Origin: Thermithiobacillus tepidarius DSM 3134
GTDB taxonomy: Bacteria; Pseudomonadota; Gammaproteobacteria; Acidithiobacillales; Thermithiobacillaceae
NCBI RefSeq assembly: GCF_000423825.1
Contig: NZ_AUIS01000024.1
Coordinates: 1 to 43,060, forward strand
DNA: 43,060 nt
Direction: 5' to 3'
Each line of letters opens with the position of its first letter. The first letter of the stretch is position 1. The notes below the pieces were generated by a model. It saw only the letters and a list, made by a program, of their open reading frames with translations, was not told the origin of the DNA and did no database searches. Made by a program: the position numbers and the translations under genes. Of this stretch, positions 42,795 through 43,060 are shown in pieces.

Positions 42795-43060
42795 ATGACT
42801 GACAAGCTGTTTGAGGCTGCCTTGGGGGTCTCTCCGCCGTGGCAGGTGACGGGCGCGGACTTCGATTTGGCGGCCAAGACGCTCACCATCCGGGTGGACT
42901 TCATCGCCGGCAGCCGCTTCGCGCTGGCTGGCGTGGAGGGCCAGCATCCGGTTCACGACACCGTCGCCAAGCGTTACCGGCACCTGAACTTCTTCCAGCA
43001 CGAGTGCTTCCTGGAAGTGCGTGTCCCCCGGGTAAAGCTGCCCGATGGCAGCGTCCGCCA
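42795..43060 (+). mobile_element. ISL3-family transposase, 5' end (element continues off the window)
   Basis: The first 88 codons of a transposase: MTDKLFEAALGVSPPWQVTGADF, then TLTIRVDFIAGSRFA, HPVHDTVAKRYRHLNFFQHECFLEVRVPRVKLPDG. This is the conserved N-terminus of ISL3-family transposases (zinc-finger/HTH region follows in the full protein). The frame is intact as far as seen. The left terminal inverted repeat should lie between about 42739 and 42790, but I could not delimit it. Its right end and target duplication are outside. Confidence 0.85.

Overview
The window is a piece of a high-GC proteobacterial chromosome (gamma/beta-proteobacterial or Acidithiobacillia-like). The evidence is cbb3-type oxidase genes, XthA/RlmJ/PrmB/HemH housekeeping genes, GC-rich codon use, several outer-membrane TolC/NodT factors (so a diderm), and REP elements of the GGAGCGAGC...GCTCGCGAT type. 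The species cannot be named from sequence alone. No rRNA, tRNA or CRISPR array was seen.

Layout. (1) 1-1356, minus: a two-gene unit of a single-domain haemoglobin and a 2Fe-2S/FAD/NAD reductase (cut by the window edge), with an NsrR-like palindrome over the promoter; a probable NO-responsive NO dioxygenase pair. (2) 1357-2128: no convincing gene. (3) 2129-6374, plus: an EmrB/NodT/EmrA-type tripartite drug efflux operon with an inverted repeat over its start. (4) 6478-20591, plus: a compact 12-gene run: cytochrome c', TetR regulator, TolC-adaptor-RND pump, DUF1207 protein, second TolC, second adaptor, two separate ABC ATPases matching the two halves of E. coli YbhF, and two ABC-2 permeases (YbhS/YbhR-like). 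Most junctions overlap and there is a palindrome at its promoter. (5) 20687-21613: CDF zinc/cation exporter. (6) 21779-26428, minus: ferrochelatase, an exported-looking methyltransferase, an APC amino-acid permease, exonuclease III and a glutathione S-transferase. (7) 26464-26940: REP/BIME cluster. (8) 26941-30827: Sel1-repeat protein (minus), then rlmJ, a DUF2322-like small gene, a second exonuclease III and prmB (plus). (9) 31089-33584: a visibly AT-richer four-gene lipoprotein operon (CsgG, PEGA-like, DUF4810, DUF799) with a strong sigma70 promoter and a terminator. (10) 33700-34590, minus: DUF1003 membrane protein and a strongly shortened thioredoxin/NHL protein. (11) 34725-36148: CopC-CopD copper genes. 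(12) 35970-39530, minus: a cbb3-type oxidase operon (CcoS-, CcoN-, CcoO-like, a mono-haem cytochrome c and an unknown membrane protein). (13) 39806-40951: acetate/propionate kinase. (14) 41041-42684: lipoprotein with a Big_5 domain and a seven-repeat propeller. (15) 42795 to the end: start of an ISL3-family transposase.

How the genes work together. The dominant theme is envelope defence: three complete export assemblies (MFS, RND, ABC) with their own adaptors and outer-membrane channels, plus CDF and Cop metal handling. A second theme is haem/redox and NO/O2 chemistry: haemoglobin-reductase, cytochrome c', ferrochelatase and cbb3 oxidase. The strongest candidates for something unusual are the merged RND+ABC operon led by a cytochrome c', the split asymmetric YbhF ATPase pair, the low-GC CsgG lipoprotein operon, and the thioredoxin/NHL deletion derivative.
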